Shown: positions 34,077 to 43,252, counted from the stretch's first letter. The stretch is DNA of 64,000 bases from Hyphomicrobiaceae bacterium (GCA_020638035.1 JACKJI010000003.1:62001-126000); one strand, 5' to 3'. The notes: generated by a model not told the origin, from the letters alone. Numbers and translations are program-made.

Positions 34077-36398
34077 GTGGATACGATCAACAACCGTATT
34101 GCCGCTGAGCTAGGCGTCAGGAACGAACAAGTGGCCGCCGCGGTCGAACTGCTCGGCGAAGGCGCAACCGTGCCGTTCATCGCCCGCTACCGCAAGGAGC
34201 GCACCGGCGGGCTCGACGATACGCAGCTACGCCGGCTTGAGGAACGGCTCGGCTATCTGCGCGAGCTGGAGGACCGCCGCGCCACGGTCCTGAAATCCAT
34301 CGGCGACCAGGGCAAGCTCACGGCGGAGCTGGAGCGGGCCGTTCGCGCGGCACAGACCAAGGTCGAGCTGGAAGATCTTTACGCGCCTTACAAGCCGAAG
34401 CGCCGTACGAAGGCGCAGATTGCACGCGAGGCGGGTCTGGAGCCGCTGGCGGATCGTCTGCTCGCCAATCCCGCGCTCGATCCGGAGAAGGAGGCGGTGC
34501 AGTTCGTCGATGGCGAGAAAGGCGTTGCTGACACGAAGGCCGCGCTCGATGGTGCTCGGGCAATTTTGATCGAGCGCATCGGCGAGGATGCCAAGCTCGT
34601 CGGCCACTTGCGCGAATGGCTGTGGGCGACAGGCGTGATCACGTCCAAGGTGGCCAAGGGTAAGGAGGCGGAAGGCGCCAAATTCTCCGACTATTTCGAT
34701 TTCCGCCAGCCCATCCGCGATATCCCCTCTCACCGCGCGCTGGCGCTCTTGCGCGGGCGCAACGACGACATCCTCTCGCTCGATCTCGACGTCGAACCCG
34801 AGCAGGGCCGTCCGCATCCCGCTGAGCTGAAAATCATGTCGGCCTTCAACATCGCCGATCGGGGGCGGCTCGCTGATCGCTGGCTGATCGATACCGTCAA
34901 ACTCGCGTGGAAGGCGAAGCTGCATGTCTCGCTTGCCGTGGATTTGTTGCTGCGCATGAAGGATGCGTCGGACACCGCGGCGATCGACGTGTTCAAGGCA
35001 AACCTGAAGGATCTTTTGCTGGCGGCACCCGCAGGACCTCGCGTGACGATGGGGCTCGATCCGGGTATCCGCACGGGCGTCAAGGTGGCCGTCGTCGACC
35101 AGACGGGCAAGCTCGTCGATACGGCGACCGTTTATCCGCACGAGCCCAGGAACGATTGGCAAGGCGCGCTCGCCACGCTTGGCGCCCTTTGTATGCGGCA
35201 CAAGGTCGAGGTGATCGCGATCGGCAATGGCACGGCGAGCCGAGAGACCGACAGGCTCGCAACCGATCTGATCAAGAAGCTGCCGGACAAAAAGATCACC
35301 AAGGTGATGGTCTCGGAGGCGGGCGCCTCGGTCTACTCGGCTTCCGAGCTGGCCGCTGCCGAGTTCCCCGACCTCGACGTGTCGCTGCGTGGCGCGGTAT
35401 CGATCGCGCGGCGGTTGCAGGACCCGCTAGCCGAGTTGGTGAAGATCGAGCCCAAGGCGATCGGCGTCGGCCAGTATCAGCACGATGTCAACCAGTCGGC
35501 GTTGGCGCGTTCGCTCGACGCGGTGGTCGAGGATTGCGTCAACTCGGTTGGTGTCGACGTTAATATGGCGTCGGCACCGCTGCTGGCGCGGGTCGCGGGT
35601 CTCAATCAGACCATCGCCAACAACATCGTGCTTCATCGCAATGAGAACGGCCCGTTCAAGAAGCGCACCGACATCAAGAAGGTGGCGCGGCTCGGGCCGA
35701 AGGCCTTCGAGCAGGCGGCGGGCTTCCTGCGCATCATGAATGGCAAGAATCCGCTCGATGCGAGCGCCGTGCATCCCGAGGCGTATGAGGTAGTGGAGCG
35801 GATCGCGGAAGCCATGAAGCGGCCGGTGAAGGCGATGATCGGCGATAGCGCTTTCTTGAAGACGCTGAAGCCCAAGGAATTCGCCGACGACCGTTTCGGC
35901 GTGCCGACGATTACCGACATTCTCGCCGAGCTGGAGAAGCCGGGCCGCGATCCGCGACCCGAGTTCAAGACGGCAGAGTTTGCCGAAGGCGTGGAGAAGA
36001 TCTCCGACCTGAAGCCCGGCATGGCGTTGGAAGGTGTCGTTACGAATGTCACTGCGTTCGGTGCATTCGTCGATATCGGTGTGCACCAGGACGGGCTGGT
36101 ACACGTCTCCGAGCTTGCCGACCGTTTCGTCAAGGATCCGCGCGAAGTTGTGAAGGCGGGGGATGTGGTGTGCGTCCGGGTGAAGGATGTCGATGTCGGC
36201 CGTAAGCGCATTGCGCTAACCATGAAGTCGGGCGCCATCGAGACGCGCGATTCAGGCGGCCCTGTCTCGCGCTCTGCACCTCCCGCTGTGGGGCGCTCAT
36301 CGGCAGCGCCACCGAAGTCGCGTGACAACTCGCCTTCCGCTGGAGAATCGGCTCTGGCCGCCGCCATGCGCCGCGCCCAGGAGCAGGGCAAGCGCTGA
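34077..36398 (+). CDS. tex: Tex family RNA-binding protein
   Basis: Tex is a cytoplasmic nucleic-acid-binding protein related to eukaryotic Spt6, implicated in transcription and RNA fate. The 773-aa product has the N-terminal Tex domain (GATVPFIARYRKERTGGLDDTQLR near residue 30-53; DLYAPYKPKRRTKAQIAREAGLEPLA), a YqgF-like RNase H fold (TMGLDPGIRTGVKVAVVD), helix-hairpin-helix modules (LNQTIANNIVLHRNENGPF) and an S1 domain at about 650-720 (MALEGVVTNVTAFGAFVDIGVHQDGLVH). GTG 34077 is chosen because TGAGGG lies 6 nt upstream. Placement behind the RNA repair operon may be functional, as it is an RNA-binding protein on the same strand. Confidence 0.95.
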   Translation: MDTINNRIAAELGVRNEQVAAAVELLGEGATVPFIARYRKERTGGLDDTQLRRLEERLGYLRELEDRRATVLKSIGDQGKLTAELERAVRAAQTKVELEDLYAPYKPKRRTKAQIAREAGLEPLADRLLANPALDPEKEAVQFVDGEKGVADTKAALDGARAILIERIGEDAKLVGHLREWLWATGVITSKVAKGKEAEGAKFSDYFDFRQPIRDIPSHRALALLRGRNDDILSLDLDVEPEQGRPHPAELKIMSAFNIADRGRLADRWLIDTVKLAWKAKLHVSLAVDLLLRMKDASDTAAIDVFKANLKDLLLAAPAGPRVTMGLDPGIRTGVKVAVVDQTGKLVDTATVYPHEPRNDWQGALATLGALCMRHKVEVIAIGNGTASRETDRLATDLIKKLPDKKITKVMVSEAGASVYSASELAAAEFPDLDVSLRGAVSIARRLQDPLAELVKIEPKAIGVGQYQHDVNQSALARSLDAVVEDCVNSVGVDVNMASAPLLARVAGLNQTIANNIVLHRNENGPFKKRTDIKKVARLGPKAFEQAAGFLRIMNGKNPLDASAVHPEAYEVVERIAEAMKRPVKAMIGDSAFLKTLKPKEFADDRFGVPTITDILAELEKPGRDPRPEFKTAEFAEGVEKISDLKPGMALEGVVTNVTAFGAFVDIGVHQDGLVHVSELADRFVKDPREVVKAGDVVCVRVKDVDVGRKRIALTMKSGAIETRDSGGPVSRSAPPAVGRSSAAPPKSRDNSPSAGESALAAAMRRAQEQGKR

Positions 36399-36449
36399 TC
36401 GTGGGGCGCGCGGCAGCCAGGCGAGAAGCACCTACACTCCGAAATCGAA

Positions 36450-36490
36450 TAGAGCGTGGTCGCATTTCCATGACGCGCGACCACGCTCTA
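36450..36490. repeat. TAGAGC palindromic repeat between convergent genes
   Basis: TAGAGCGTGGTCGC and GCGACCACGCTCTA form a 14-bp perfect inverted repeat with a 13-nt loop, followed by GAGCATTTTCCGCC. It belongs to the same type as 8560-8613 and to the TAGAGC palindromes common in Rhizobiales. It lies between convergent tex and the DsrC-like gene and may end both transcripts. Confidence 0.7.
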
Positions 36491-36513
36491 GAGCATTTTC
36501 CGCCAAAGTGGAC

Positions 36514-36852
36514 TCAGTATCCGCCCTTGCGGCGGCTCTCCGGCAGGCCGGCGATGCGGCCGGCAATCTTGGAGGGGTCGCCGTTGAACAGGTCGTAGAG
36601 CTCTTTTTGATCGACGTTGCGGCCCCATTCCTCGGCCATCGCCTTGACGATCGTGCGCGTGTTGGGCTGTGTCTGGTTGTTGTTGAAGTACTGGTCGCGC
36701 AGGTAGTTGATGACGGCCATCTGCGGCTCGCCGAGCGTCACGCCGTCCTGTGAGGCCAGCACCTGCGCTACGCCCGCACTCCAATCTTCCAGGTTTTCCA
36801 GATAGCCCTTGTCGTTTGTCTCGATCTCGCGTCCGTCGATTTCGATGGCCAT
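36514..36852 (-). CDS. DsrC/TusE-family protein lacking both C-terminal cysteines (RspA-type)
   Basis: A 112-aa DsrC-like protein. The fold is recognisable (DDKGYLENLEDWSAGVAQVLASQDG-like start, MAVINYLRDQYFNNNQTQPNTRTIVKAMAEEWG in pieces), but the C-terminal arm reads AGRIAGLPESRRKGGY, so both redox cysteines of DsrC (CMIAGLPKPTGCV) are absent: the first is Arg and the last two residues are Gly-Tyr. Such cysteine-less members have been called regulatory sulfur-related proteins and cannot carry sulfane sulfur. The start is ATG 36852. It is the last gene of a minus-strand group with cysG. Confidence 0.88.
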   Translation of the reverse strand: MAIEIDGREIETNDKGYLENLEDWSAGVAQVLASQDGVTLGEPQMAVINYLRDQYFNNNQTQPNTRTIVKAMAEEWGRNVDQKELYDLFNGDPSKIAGRIAGLPESRRKGGY

Positions 36853-36936
36853 GAGTTTCGTCTCCCTTGTCGTCGTTCTCGGTTTTGAATGGCGCATGGA
36901 ACATGGGGTTGAGCCCATGTGCGGTGAGCTCGCCGC

Positions 36937-38412
36937 CTACTCGCTTGCGGCTGCGGCGCGGTGTTTTGGCGGATGTTCGTCGGGGGGGGCAAAGCGCGCC
37001 GTCGCGGCTGCGACCTCTGCAGGTGATGGATTGTACCAAGCCAACTTGTCGCGCAGCGAGACGACTGATCCGATGATGATCAGCGCCGGCCCGGTGATGC
37101 CGCCTTGCGTGGCGACGGCCGCGATGTCTTGCAGCGTGCCGGACGCCACCTTCTGGTTGGGCCTCGTGCCGTTCTCGACGATGGCGACGGGCAGCGTCGG
37201 GTCGGCGCCGTGTGCGATGAAGTCGGCCGTCAGATCGGCGAGATAGGCAAGACCCATGTAGATCACGACGGTCTGCCCCGGTTGCAGCAGGCTCGCCCAG
37301 TCCGCCGAGAGACGGCCGGTCTTGGTATGCCCGGTGACGAACATGCAGGCCTGCGCGTGATCACGGTGGGTGAGGGGAATGCCGGCGAAGCTTGCGCAAC
37401 CCGATGCGGCTGTGATGCCGGGCACGATCTGGAAGGGAATGCCTTCCGTTGCCAGCAGCTCGATCTCCTCCCCGCCGCGCCCGAAGATGAAGGGATCGCC
37501 GCCTTTCAGACGCAACACGCGCTTCCCCTCACGCGCCAGCCGCACGAGCAGTTTGGAAATCTCCTCCTGCGGCAGCGCATGGCTGTTGCGTTTCTTGCCG
37601 ACATAGATGCGCTCCGCGTTGGGCCGCACGAGATCGAGAATGGGGCTGCCGATCAGCCGGTCGTAGACGACGACGTCGGCCCGTTGCATCAGTCGCAGGG
37701 CCCGGAACGTCAACAGGTCGGGATCGCCGGGGCCGCCGCCGACGAGGTACACCTCGCCAACATCGGTTGACGAGCGCCGCGCGGTGAACTGCTCGGCCTG
37801 CTGTTCCACAAGAGCCTGTGCCCGTGGCTCATCGCCGGCAAGCACGAGATCGGCGACCGTGCCGTCGACCAGGGTCTCCAGAAAATGCCGCCGCTGGCGC
37901 CGGTCCGGTATGCGCTTCGCGATCGCCGCGCGAATGTTGCCCAGAAAGCGTGTGAGCCGTCCATAAGTTGCCGGGATCGTCGCTTCGAGACGCTCGGCGA
38001 TGAGCCGCACCAGCAACGGTGACGTGCCCGCCGACGAGATCGCGATCAGCAGAGGTGAGCGATCGATGATCGACGGCATTGTGAAGTCACAGGCATCGTT
38101 GTGATCGGAGGAGACGAGAACCCCGCGGCCATGTGCGAGCTGACATGCGCGTTCATTGTCGGCCGCATTCCCGCTCGCCGCGAAGAGCAGCAAGGCACCA
38201 TCCAGATCGGCCGACTCCAATTGTCCGATGCGGATCTGGACACCGGGGCTCCGCGCTGCCTCATCGAGTGCGTCGCTGCGCTCTGTGGCAACGACCAGCA
38301 CATGCGCACCGGCGCGTACAGCGATGCAGGCGCGCCGCGCGGCCTGTTGTCCGCTGCCCGTCACAACGACGCGGCGGTCCTTGAGGTTGAGGCAGACGGG
38401 CAGCTGTTCCAT
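36937..38412 (-). CDS. cysG: Siroheme synthase CysG (trifunctional)
   Basis: CysG makes siroheme from uroporphyrinogen III by methylation, oxidation and iron insertion. The 491-aa product has an N-terminal precorrin-2 dehydrogenase/ferrochelatase module (residues about 1-200: CLNLKDRRVVVTGSGQQAARRA, with the NAD-binding loop, and MPSIIDRSPLLIAISSAGTSPLL) and a C-terminal uroporphyrinogen methyltransferase (GEVYLVGGGPGDPDLLTFRAL; VGKKRNSHALPQEEI; LKGGDPFIFGRGGEE; GITAASGCASFAGIPLTHRDHA). ATG 38412 has GGAG about 9 nt upstream. Siroheme is the cofactor of DsrAB, encoded 2 kb away, and DsrN amidates it. Confidence 0.95.
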   Translation of the reverse strand: MEQLPVCLNLKDRRVVVTGSGQQAARRACIAVRAGAHVLVVATERSDALDEAARSPGVQIRIGQLESADLDGALLLFAASGNAADNERACQLAHGRGVLVSSDHNDACDFTMPSIIDRSPLLIAISSAGTSPLLVRLIAERLEATIPATYGRLTRFLGNIRAAIAKRIPDRRQRRHFLETLVDGTVADLVLAGDEPRAQALVEQQAEQFTARRSSTDVGEVYLVGGGPGDPDLLTFRALRLMQRADVVVYDRLIGSPILDLVRPNAERIYVGKKRNSHALPQEEISKLLVRLAREGKRVLRLKGGDPFIFGRGGEEIELLATEGIPFQIVPGITAASGCASFAGIPLTHRDHAQACMFVTGHTKTGRLSADWASLLQPGQTVVIYMGLAYLADLTADFIAHGADPTLPVAIVENGTRPNQKVASGTLQDIAAVATQGGITGPALIIIGSVVSLRDKLAWYNPSPAEVAAATARFAPPDEHPPKHRAAAASE

Positions 38413-38505
38413 CAACATTTCTCCAGCCGTTCGGCCTGTCGCACATGCTTTCCTAGACACAGGGAGCCATCAACGGGTCGACCGGCCCCTTGCCAGTAAT
38501 TGCCG

Positions 38506-38763
38506 TCACTCGGTCGGCTCACCAGATACGCTGCCCGCGCTGACATGTCCCGGCAACTCGCCCCGCGACCAGCGCGTCAATATGTCGGCCAAGGCGTCCG
38601 CCGTTGTCGCATCAATGTCCAGGATGGTGAACCGGCGACCTTCACGAATCCGGATGCGTAGGAGTTTCAGGCCACTTTCATGCTGGACGTCCTGCAGCAC
38701 GATCTCGCGACGGTAGGGCGCGTCGATGTGGCCGATGTCCGTTGCTGTCCCGCCCTCGTTCAC
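38506..38763 (-). CDS. Small hypothetical protein, 85 aa
   Basis: Unrecognised soluble protein with a beta-rich middle (YRREIVLQDVQHESGLKLLRIRIREGRRFTILDI in pieces over residues about 17-50). The GTG start at 38763-38761 overlaps the TGA stop of the upstream gene as GTGA, so the two are translationally coupled. The frame is open farther upstream but would run over that gene. It lies between the TauD-like gene and cysG, all on the minus strand. Confidence 0.65.
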   Translation of the reverse strand: MNEGGTATDIGHIDAPYRREIVLQDVQHESGLKLLRIRIREGRRFTILDIDATTADALADILTRWSRGELPGHVSAGSVSGEPTE

Positions 38764-38999
38764 GACCTGCCCCTGAGGTAACGCCCGCCAAGGGAGAACA
38801 CGCGCTCGATGTCGGTCTGCCATGTGCGCGGCGTATCCGGGAAGTCAGGCTTCACGTCGAAGTTCACGAACCGTGCGCCGTCTTCCGCCGCACTGGCGAC
38901 AAGCCGCAGCAGCCCTTCGAACGAGCCGACTTGTGGATTGTAGATGATGAGGTCGCTCAGGTTGACCATCCCTGGCTCCCGTTCGAGGTCGTGGCTCAC
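38760..38999 (-). CDS. Small hypothetical protein, 79 aa
   Basis: Unrecognised. The core reads NLSDLIIYNPQVGSFEGLLRLVASAAEDGARFVNFDVKPDFPDTP in pieces and looks like a small alpha/beta domain. The start is GTG 38999 or, with a better GGGAG spacing, ATG 38969 (69 aa). Its stop overlaps the next gene's start by GTGA. The pair is part of the cysG minus-strand group next to dsr. Confidence 0.65.
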   Translation of the reverse strand: MSHDLEREPGMVNLSDLIIYNPQVGSFEGLLRLVASAAEDGARFVNFDVKPDFPDTPRTWQTDIERVFSLGGRYLRGRS

Positions 39000-39063
39000 C
39001 GTGTGCGTCCTCTCTAGCTCTTGTCTCAGGCCGGTTCTTTTTCGCCCGGTCCCAATGATTCAG

Positions 39064-40026
39064 TCATGTTTGCGCGATGCGCTCCCGGTAGCGCACGCGA
39101 TAAAGCAGGCGCGTCGCCTGGTCGTCGTCTTCGAAAGCGGAGCGCGTGTGCAAGACGTTGTTGCAGAGAAGGCCTTCGCCCGCAGCCATCTTGTACTTGA
39201 TGATGAGCTCCTCCTCCTCGTGCGTCAGCAGCCGGTTGATGAGCGCCACCGCAGCGCGGGTATCCGCATCGTCGCGCCAGTGGATGTTTCGCGTGCGTGC
39301 CGTATAGCGCATCGTCAACCGTCCCGTCTCATCGATGAGGATGACGGGGCCTATCGAGACGGGGCGAACACCGCCGTCCTCCTCCACCGATTCAGGAATG
39401 GTCATTGCTTCGGGGTGCATCATGGCGGCCACCAGCGCAGGATCCTTGTCCCTGAGGCGGATATAGATGATCTCAGGGTCAAGCAGCGCGTTCACGCCAC
39501 CCTCTCGCGCCGGCCGCACGCAATGCAGCAGCATGGCCCGGATCGGGGCCTCCGGAGGATTGTAGTAGCCGTCCGTGTGCCAGGAGAGCGGCTTGTTGGT
39601 GTAGGGGATGAACCCGCGCTTCGACTGGGCGCCGGTCACCTCGATAGCGACGATCCCGTCGTCTTCCGCCGAGCGGTGTGTCTCCATGTGGCCGAGCCCG
39701 AAAGCCGAGGCGAATTGCCTCAGGTCCGCTCGCATCTCCCGGTCGCCGGGCCGCGCCACACCCGGGTTCACTTGGGGTGCCGGCAAGGCGTAGACGGCCA
39801 TGTTTGTCAGCCGGCATCGTGCCAGCAGCGCGGATTTTTCCTCCGCTGTGGGCGTCGCTAGGCATTTGATCGGCACGCGCAGGGCGTCGACACTTTTTGG
39901 GTAGTTCTCAAGCTTGGTCGCCCGCCAGGCGCCGTAGGCGAGATTGTCTCCAAGATCAAAAGGTTTAGCTGCAACCCAACCGGCTGAGGGAGAGGTCGGC
40001 GGAACATGCGCTTGAAGACCGCTCAT
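39064..40026 (-). CDS. TauD/TfdA-family Fe(II)/2-oxoglutarate dioxygenase
   Basis: A 320-aa nonheme iron dioxygenase-like protein. The facial triad is visible: His150 and Asp152 in LSWHTDGYYN, and His293 in LLCNNVLHTRSAF; an Arg near residue 306 could bind 2-oxoglutarate. Family members oxidise diverse substrates (taurine, carnitine precursors, others), and the substrate here is unknown. It is transcribed divergently from dsrA with a spacer of about 490 bp. Position at the head of the cysG group hints at a link to sulfur metabolism, perhaps breakdown of an organosulfur compound, but this is speculative. Confidence 0.88.
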   Translation of the reverse strand: MSGLQAHVPPTSPSAGWVAAKPFDLGDNLAYGAWRATKLENYPKSVDALRVPIKCLATPTAEEKSALLARCRLTNMAVYALPAPQVNPGVARPGDREMRADLRQFASAFGLGHMETHRSAEDDGIVAIEVTGAQSKRGFIPYTNKPLSWHTDGYYNPPEAPIRAMLLHCVRPAREGGVNALLDPEIIYIRLRDKDPALVAAMMHPEAMTIPESVEEDGGVRPVSIGPVILIDETGRLTMRYTARTRNIHWRDDADTRAAVALINRLLTHEEEELIIKYKMAAGEGLLCNNVLHTRSAFEDDDQATRLLYRVRYRERIAQT

Positions 40027-40517
40027 CGTGGTGAACTCCGTTCACATAATGGCTGGGAGAAGAAAATTTCCCCCAATCTGCGGCAGTGCAATGTCAATTC
40101 CCACTAGACAGGTCGGCAAAAAGCAAACGAAATTGCAAAGATGCGCGGCGGTTGGTCACAAACCCTTGGACATTGGACTTTGGGCTTGTGCGATGCTTGC
40201 TCGCAGTTCTAATATGCAAACCTACGAATATGCAAGAGTGCGACGATCGCCTTGATCCTGGCATGCAAACAGGTGGATCATATCAAGGGGGTTCTCAAGC
40301 ACCGGGTCTGGTGACAAGGGCGCGGACCGGCCGGCGGAACGGAGATTAATGTCCGCTAGGCCTGTCGGACTTTTGAGAGGCGGTGGCTCTCCATGACGCG
40401 GCTCATGGGAGAGGGCCCTCACGAGGCTCAAGGCACCATGCAAAGGCGCCTGGCGTGGCGCCCGCGACATGAACAGTAGCCCTCCCGGCAGGGGAGGAAA
40501 ACAAAGGGAAGAACGCT
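40027..40517. promoter_or_regulatory. Divergent control region upstream of dsrA
   Basis: About 490 bp with no gene. It must contain the main dsr promoter. The clearest feature is a direct repeat AATATGCAA at 40211-40219 and 40227-40235 (16-bp period), a possible paired regulator site. AGGGAAGAACGCT before ATG 40518 provides the ribosome binding site. No sigma-54 or obvious -35/-10 pair was found. Confidence 0.5.
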
Positions 40518-41834
40518 ATGGCGGATGAGGCGAAATTTGCAGGCGTCGGTAAGGTCGGTGCCCAGTTCACCAACCGGAACACGCCGAAGCTTGACGAGCT
40601 GGAGAGCGGCCCCTGGCCAAGCTTCGTCACGGGCCTGAAGCGACTGCGCGATTCCAAGGACAAGCCTTACGCCGAGTATATGAACGATCTGCTCGGCCAG
40701 CTTGAGCACTCTTATACCGAGCGCCTTGGCTTCTGGAAGGGCGGCACCGTCTCCGTGTTCGGCTACGGTGGCGGCATCATCCCGCGCTTCTCGGAGGTTG
40801 GCAGCAAGTTCCCGGCGTCGAAGGAGTTCCACACGCTGCGTGTGATGCCGCCGGCCGGCTATCACTACACGACCGACATCCTGCGCAAGATGTGTGACAT
40901 CTGGGAGCGTAATGGCTCGGGCCTTATCGCCTTCCACGGCCAGTCGGGCGACATCATGTTCCAGGGCACCACGACCGAGGGCTGCCAGGCCGCGTTCGAC
41001 GAGTTGAACGAGCTGGGCTTCGACCTTGGCGGCGCCGGTCCCGCACTGCGCACGTCGATGAGCTGCGTTGGCCACGCGCGCTGCGAGATGTCGATGTACG
41101 ACGAGCCGCGCGCCCATCGTGAGATCCTGAACGAGAACGTTTCGGAGATCCATCGCCCGGCTCTGCCCTACAAGTTCAAATTCAAGTTCTCGGGCTGCGC
41201 CAATGACTGCGTCAACGCGATCCACCGCGCTGATTTCGCCGTGATCGGTACTTGGCGCGACGACATCAAGATCGATCAGGATGAGGTCAAGGCGTACGTC
41301 GAGAAGCAGGGTCGCAAGTATACGATCGACCACGTCGTCGCCATGTGTCCGACGCGCGCCGTCTCGCTCAACGACGACAACACACTCGAGATCGACAACA
41401 AGAGCTGCGTGCGCTGCATGCACTGCATCAACGTGATGCACAAGGCGCTTGCGCCCGGTGATGACCGCGGCATCTCGATCCTGATCGGCGGCAAGCGTGC
41501 GCTCAAGATCGGCGACCTCATGGGTACGATGGTCATTCCGTTCATGAAGCTCGATACCGATGAGGACTTCGACAAGCTGCGCGAGTTCGCGGCCAGCATG
41601 ATTGAGTTCTTCGCCGAGAATGCCCTCGAGCACGAGCGTGTCGGCGAGACCATCGACCGCATCGGCCTGCCGGCGTTCCTCAGCGCGATGGGCATCGAGC
41701 CTGATCCCAACATGGTCAAGCATCCCCGCACGTCTTGCTATGTCCGCACCGACGACTTCACCGAGGAAGCGGAGAAGTACTTCGCACGTAAGGGGCTCAA
41801 CAAGGACGGCTCGGCGCGCGACGCCGCCGAATAG
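40518..41834 (+). CDS. dsrA: Dissimilatory sulfite reductase alpha subunit
   Basis: Catalytic siroheme subunit; in sulfur oxidisers the reverse-acting enzyme releases sulfite from sulfane sulfur carried by DsrC. The 438-aa product has the siroheme-[4Fe-4S] cysteines as Cys183-x5-Cys189 (SCVGHARC) and Cys227-x3-Cys231 (GCANDC), and an inserted ferredoxin domain with CVRCMHCINVMHKA near residues 298-311. Signature stretches FWKGGTVSVFGYGGGIIPR and FHTLRVMPPAGYHYTTD are conserved. It starts the operon; the linked dsrEFH and dsrL genes mark the oxidative type. Confidence 0.97.
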   Translation: MADEAKFAGVGKVGAQFTNRNTPKLDELESGPWPSFVTGLKRLRDSKDKPYAEYMNDLLGQLEHSYTERLGFWKGGTVSVFGYGGGIIPRFSEVGSKFPASKEFHTLRVMPPAGYHYTTDILRKMCDIWERNGSGLIAFHGQSGDIMFQGTTTEGCQAAFDELNELGFDLGGAGPALRTSMSCVGHARCEMSMYDEPRAHREILNENVSEIHRPALPYKFKFKFSGCANDCVNAIHRADFAVIGTWRDDIKIDQDEVKAYVEKQGRKYTIDHVVAMCPTRAVSLNDDNTLEIDNKSCVRCMHCINVMHKALAPGDDRGISILIGGKRALKIGDLMGTMVIPFMKLDTDEDFDKLREFAASMIEFFAENALEHERVGETIDRIGLPAFLSAMGIEPDPNMVKHPRTSCYVRTDDFTEEAEKYFARKGLNKDGSARDAAE

Positions 41835-41844
41835 GTCACGAATT

Positions 41845-41877
41845 GACAAGCCCGGCCGCTCGGCGGTCGGGCTTGTC
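41845..41877 (+). promoter_or_regulatory. Strong hairpin between dsrA and dsrB
   Basis: GACAAGCCCGGCCGC and GCGGTCGGGCTTGTC form a 15-bp stem (one G-U) with a 3-nt loop, 11 bp after dsrA. There is no following T-run, so it probably affects mRNA stability or subunit dosage rather than ending transcription. Confidence 0.65.
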
Positions 41878-41994
41878 TGATGCACCGCCGATAAAAGGGA
41901 AAGACGAACTGCAACGTCGCGGGGCACCGAATCCGCGATTCACAGTCGATCTGCGCCCGGGCGCAAGGATATTCGCAAGTCGAGAGGAAATCAG

Positions 41995-43089
41995 ATGAGC
42001 CAAGGAGCAGTAGCGGCGCCGCCGAAGAAACGCACGCCGATCGAGTCGGGCGTTCCTGATCCCAAGCAGTTCATGCACCCGGTGATGGTGAAGAATTATG
42101 GACAGTGGGCCTACCATGAGCGCCCGCGCCCCGGCGTCCTGCGGCACGTCGCCAAGAGCGGTGACGAGATCTACACCGTTCGCGCCGGCACGCAGCGGCA
42201 GATGGACGTCTACACGATCCGCACGCTTTGCGACATCGCCGATACCCATGGTGACGGCCACGTGCGCTTCACCACGCGCTCGAACATCGAGTTCCTGACG
42301 TCGAGCTTCGAGAAGGTACCGGCTCTGATCAAGGCCCTCAACGAGAAGGGCTTCCCCGTCGGCGGTACCGGCAACTCCATCTCGATGATCTCGCACACTC
42401 AAGGCTGGCTTCACTGCGACATCCCGGGCACCGATGCCTCGGGCGTTGTGAAGAGCCTGATGGACATCCTTCATAAAGAGTTCGTCACCGAGGACATGCC
42501 CAACCGCGTGCGCATCACGACTTCGTGCTGCCAGATCAATTGCGGCGGCCAGGGCGACATCGCCATCAACGTGCAGTACACCAAGCCGCCGAAGATCAAC
42601 CACGATATCGTCGCCAACGTCTGCGAGCGCCCTGCCGTCGTTGCCCGCTGTCCGGTTGCGGCCATCCGTCCGGCGATGGTCAATGGCAAGCCCTCGCTCG
42701 AAGTCGACGAAAAGAAGTGCGTGTGCTGTGGCGCCTGCTATCCGCCCTGCCCGCCGATGCAGATCAACGGCGCCGACTCCACCAAGATCGCCATCTGGGT
42801 AGGCGGCAAGCATTCCAACGCGCGCTCGCGTCCGACCTTCCACAAGCTTGCTGTCGCCAACCTCCCCAACAATCCGCCGCGTTGGCCGGAGGTCGAGGAT
42901 GTCGTCCGCAAGATCCTGTCCGCCTACAAGGCGGGGGCGAAGGATTGGGAGCGTCTTGGCGAGTGGATCGAGCGCATCGGTTGGCCGCGCTTCTTCGAAG
43001 AGACGGGCCTGGCCTTCACCAAGCATCACCTCGACACGTGGACCGGCGCCCGCCACACAATGAACATGTCGGCGCACGTCCGCTTCTGA
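41995..43089 (+). CDS. dsrB: Dissimilatory sulfite reductase beta subunit
   Basis: Second subunit of the alpha2-beta2 sulfite reductase, carrying the catalytically active siroheme in studied enzymes. The 364-aa product has TTSCCQINCGGQGDIAIN (cluster cysteines), the CERPAVVARCPVAAIRP segment, and a ferredoxin domain CVCCGACYPPCPPM near residues 242-255. The motif RFTTRSNIEFL and GGTGNSISMISHTQGWLHC are conserved. It lies 160 bp after dsrA, a wider gap than usual, filled by a hairpin. ATG 41995 follows GAGAGGAAATCAG. Confidence 0.97.
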   Translation: MSQGAVAAPPKKRTPIESGVPDPKQFMHPVMVKNYGQWAYHERPRPGVLRHVAKSGDEIYTVRAGTQRQMDVYTIRTLCDIADTHGDGHVRFTTRSNIEFLTSSFEKVPALIKALNEKGFPVGGTGNSISMISHTQGWLHCDIPGTDASGVVKSLMDILHKEFVTEDMPNRVRITTSCCQINCGGQGDIAINVQYTKPPKINHDIVANVCERPAVVARCPVAAIRPAMVNGKPSLEVDEKKCVCCGACYPPCPPMQINGADSTKIAIWVGGKHSNARSRPTFHKLAVANLPNNPPRWPEVEDVVRKILSAYKAGAKDWERLGEWIERIGWPRFFEETGLAFTKHHLDTWTGARHTMNMSAHVRF

Positions 43090-43106
43090 CATGGGTGACA
43101 AATCCT

Positions 43107-43133
43107 GCCGCACGTGACTTCGGTCACTGCGGC
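43107..43133 (+). promoter_or_regulatory. Hairpin with TTCG loop between dsrB and dsrE
   Basis: GCCGC-AC-GTGAC-TTCG-GTCAC-T-GCGGC folds into two stacked 5-bp stems with a stable UUCG tetraloop. It lies 17 bp after dsrB. No T-tract. Confidence 0.55.
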
Positions 43134-43252
43134 GGGGTCGGGCCGCTACAATAATTGGCAGTGGTAGCGTGCGGCTCCGGTTCCGGCTGATGCCGGGTCG
43201 GCGGTGTGCCGCTGCGAAAAGAAGAACGAGAAAACAGGGGAGAGGTGGGGCT

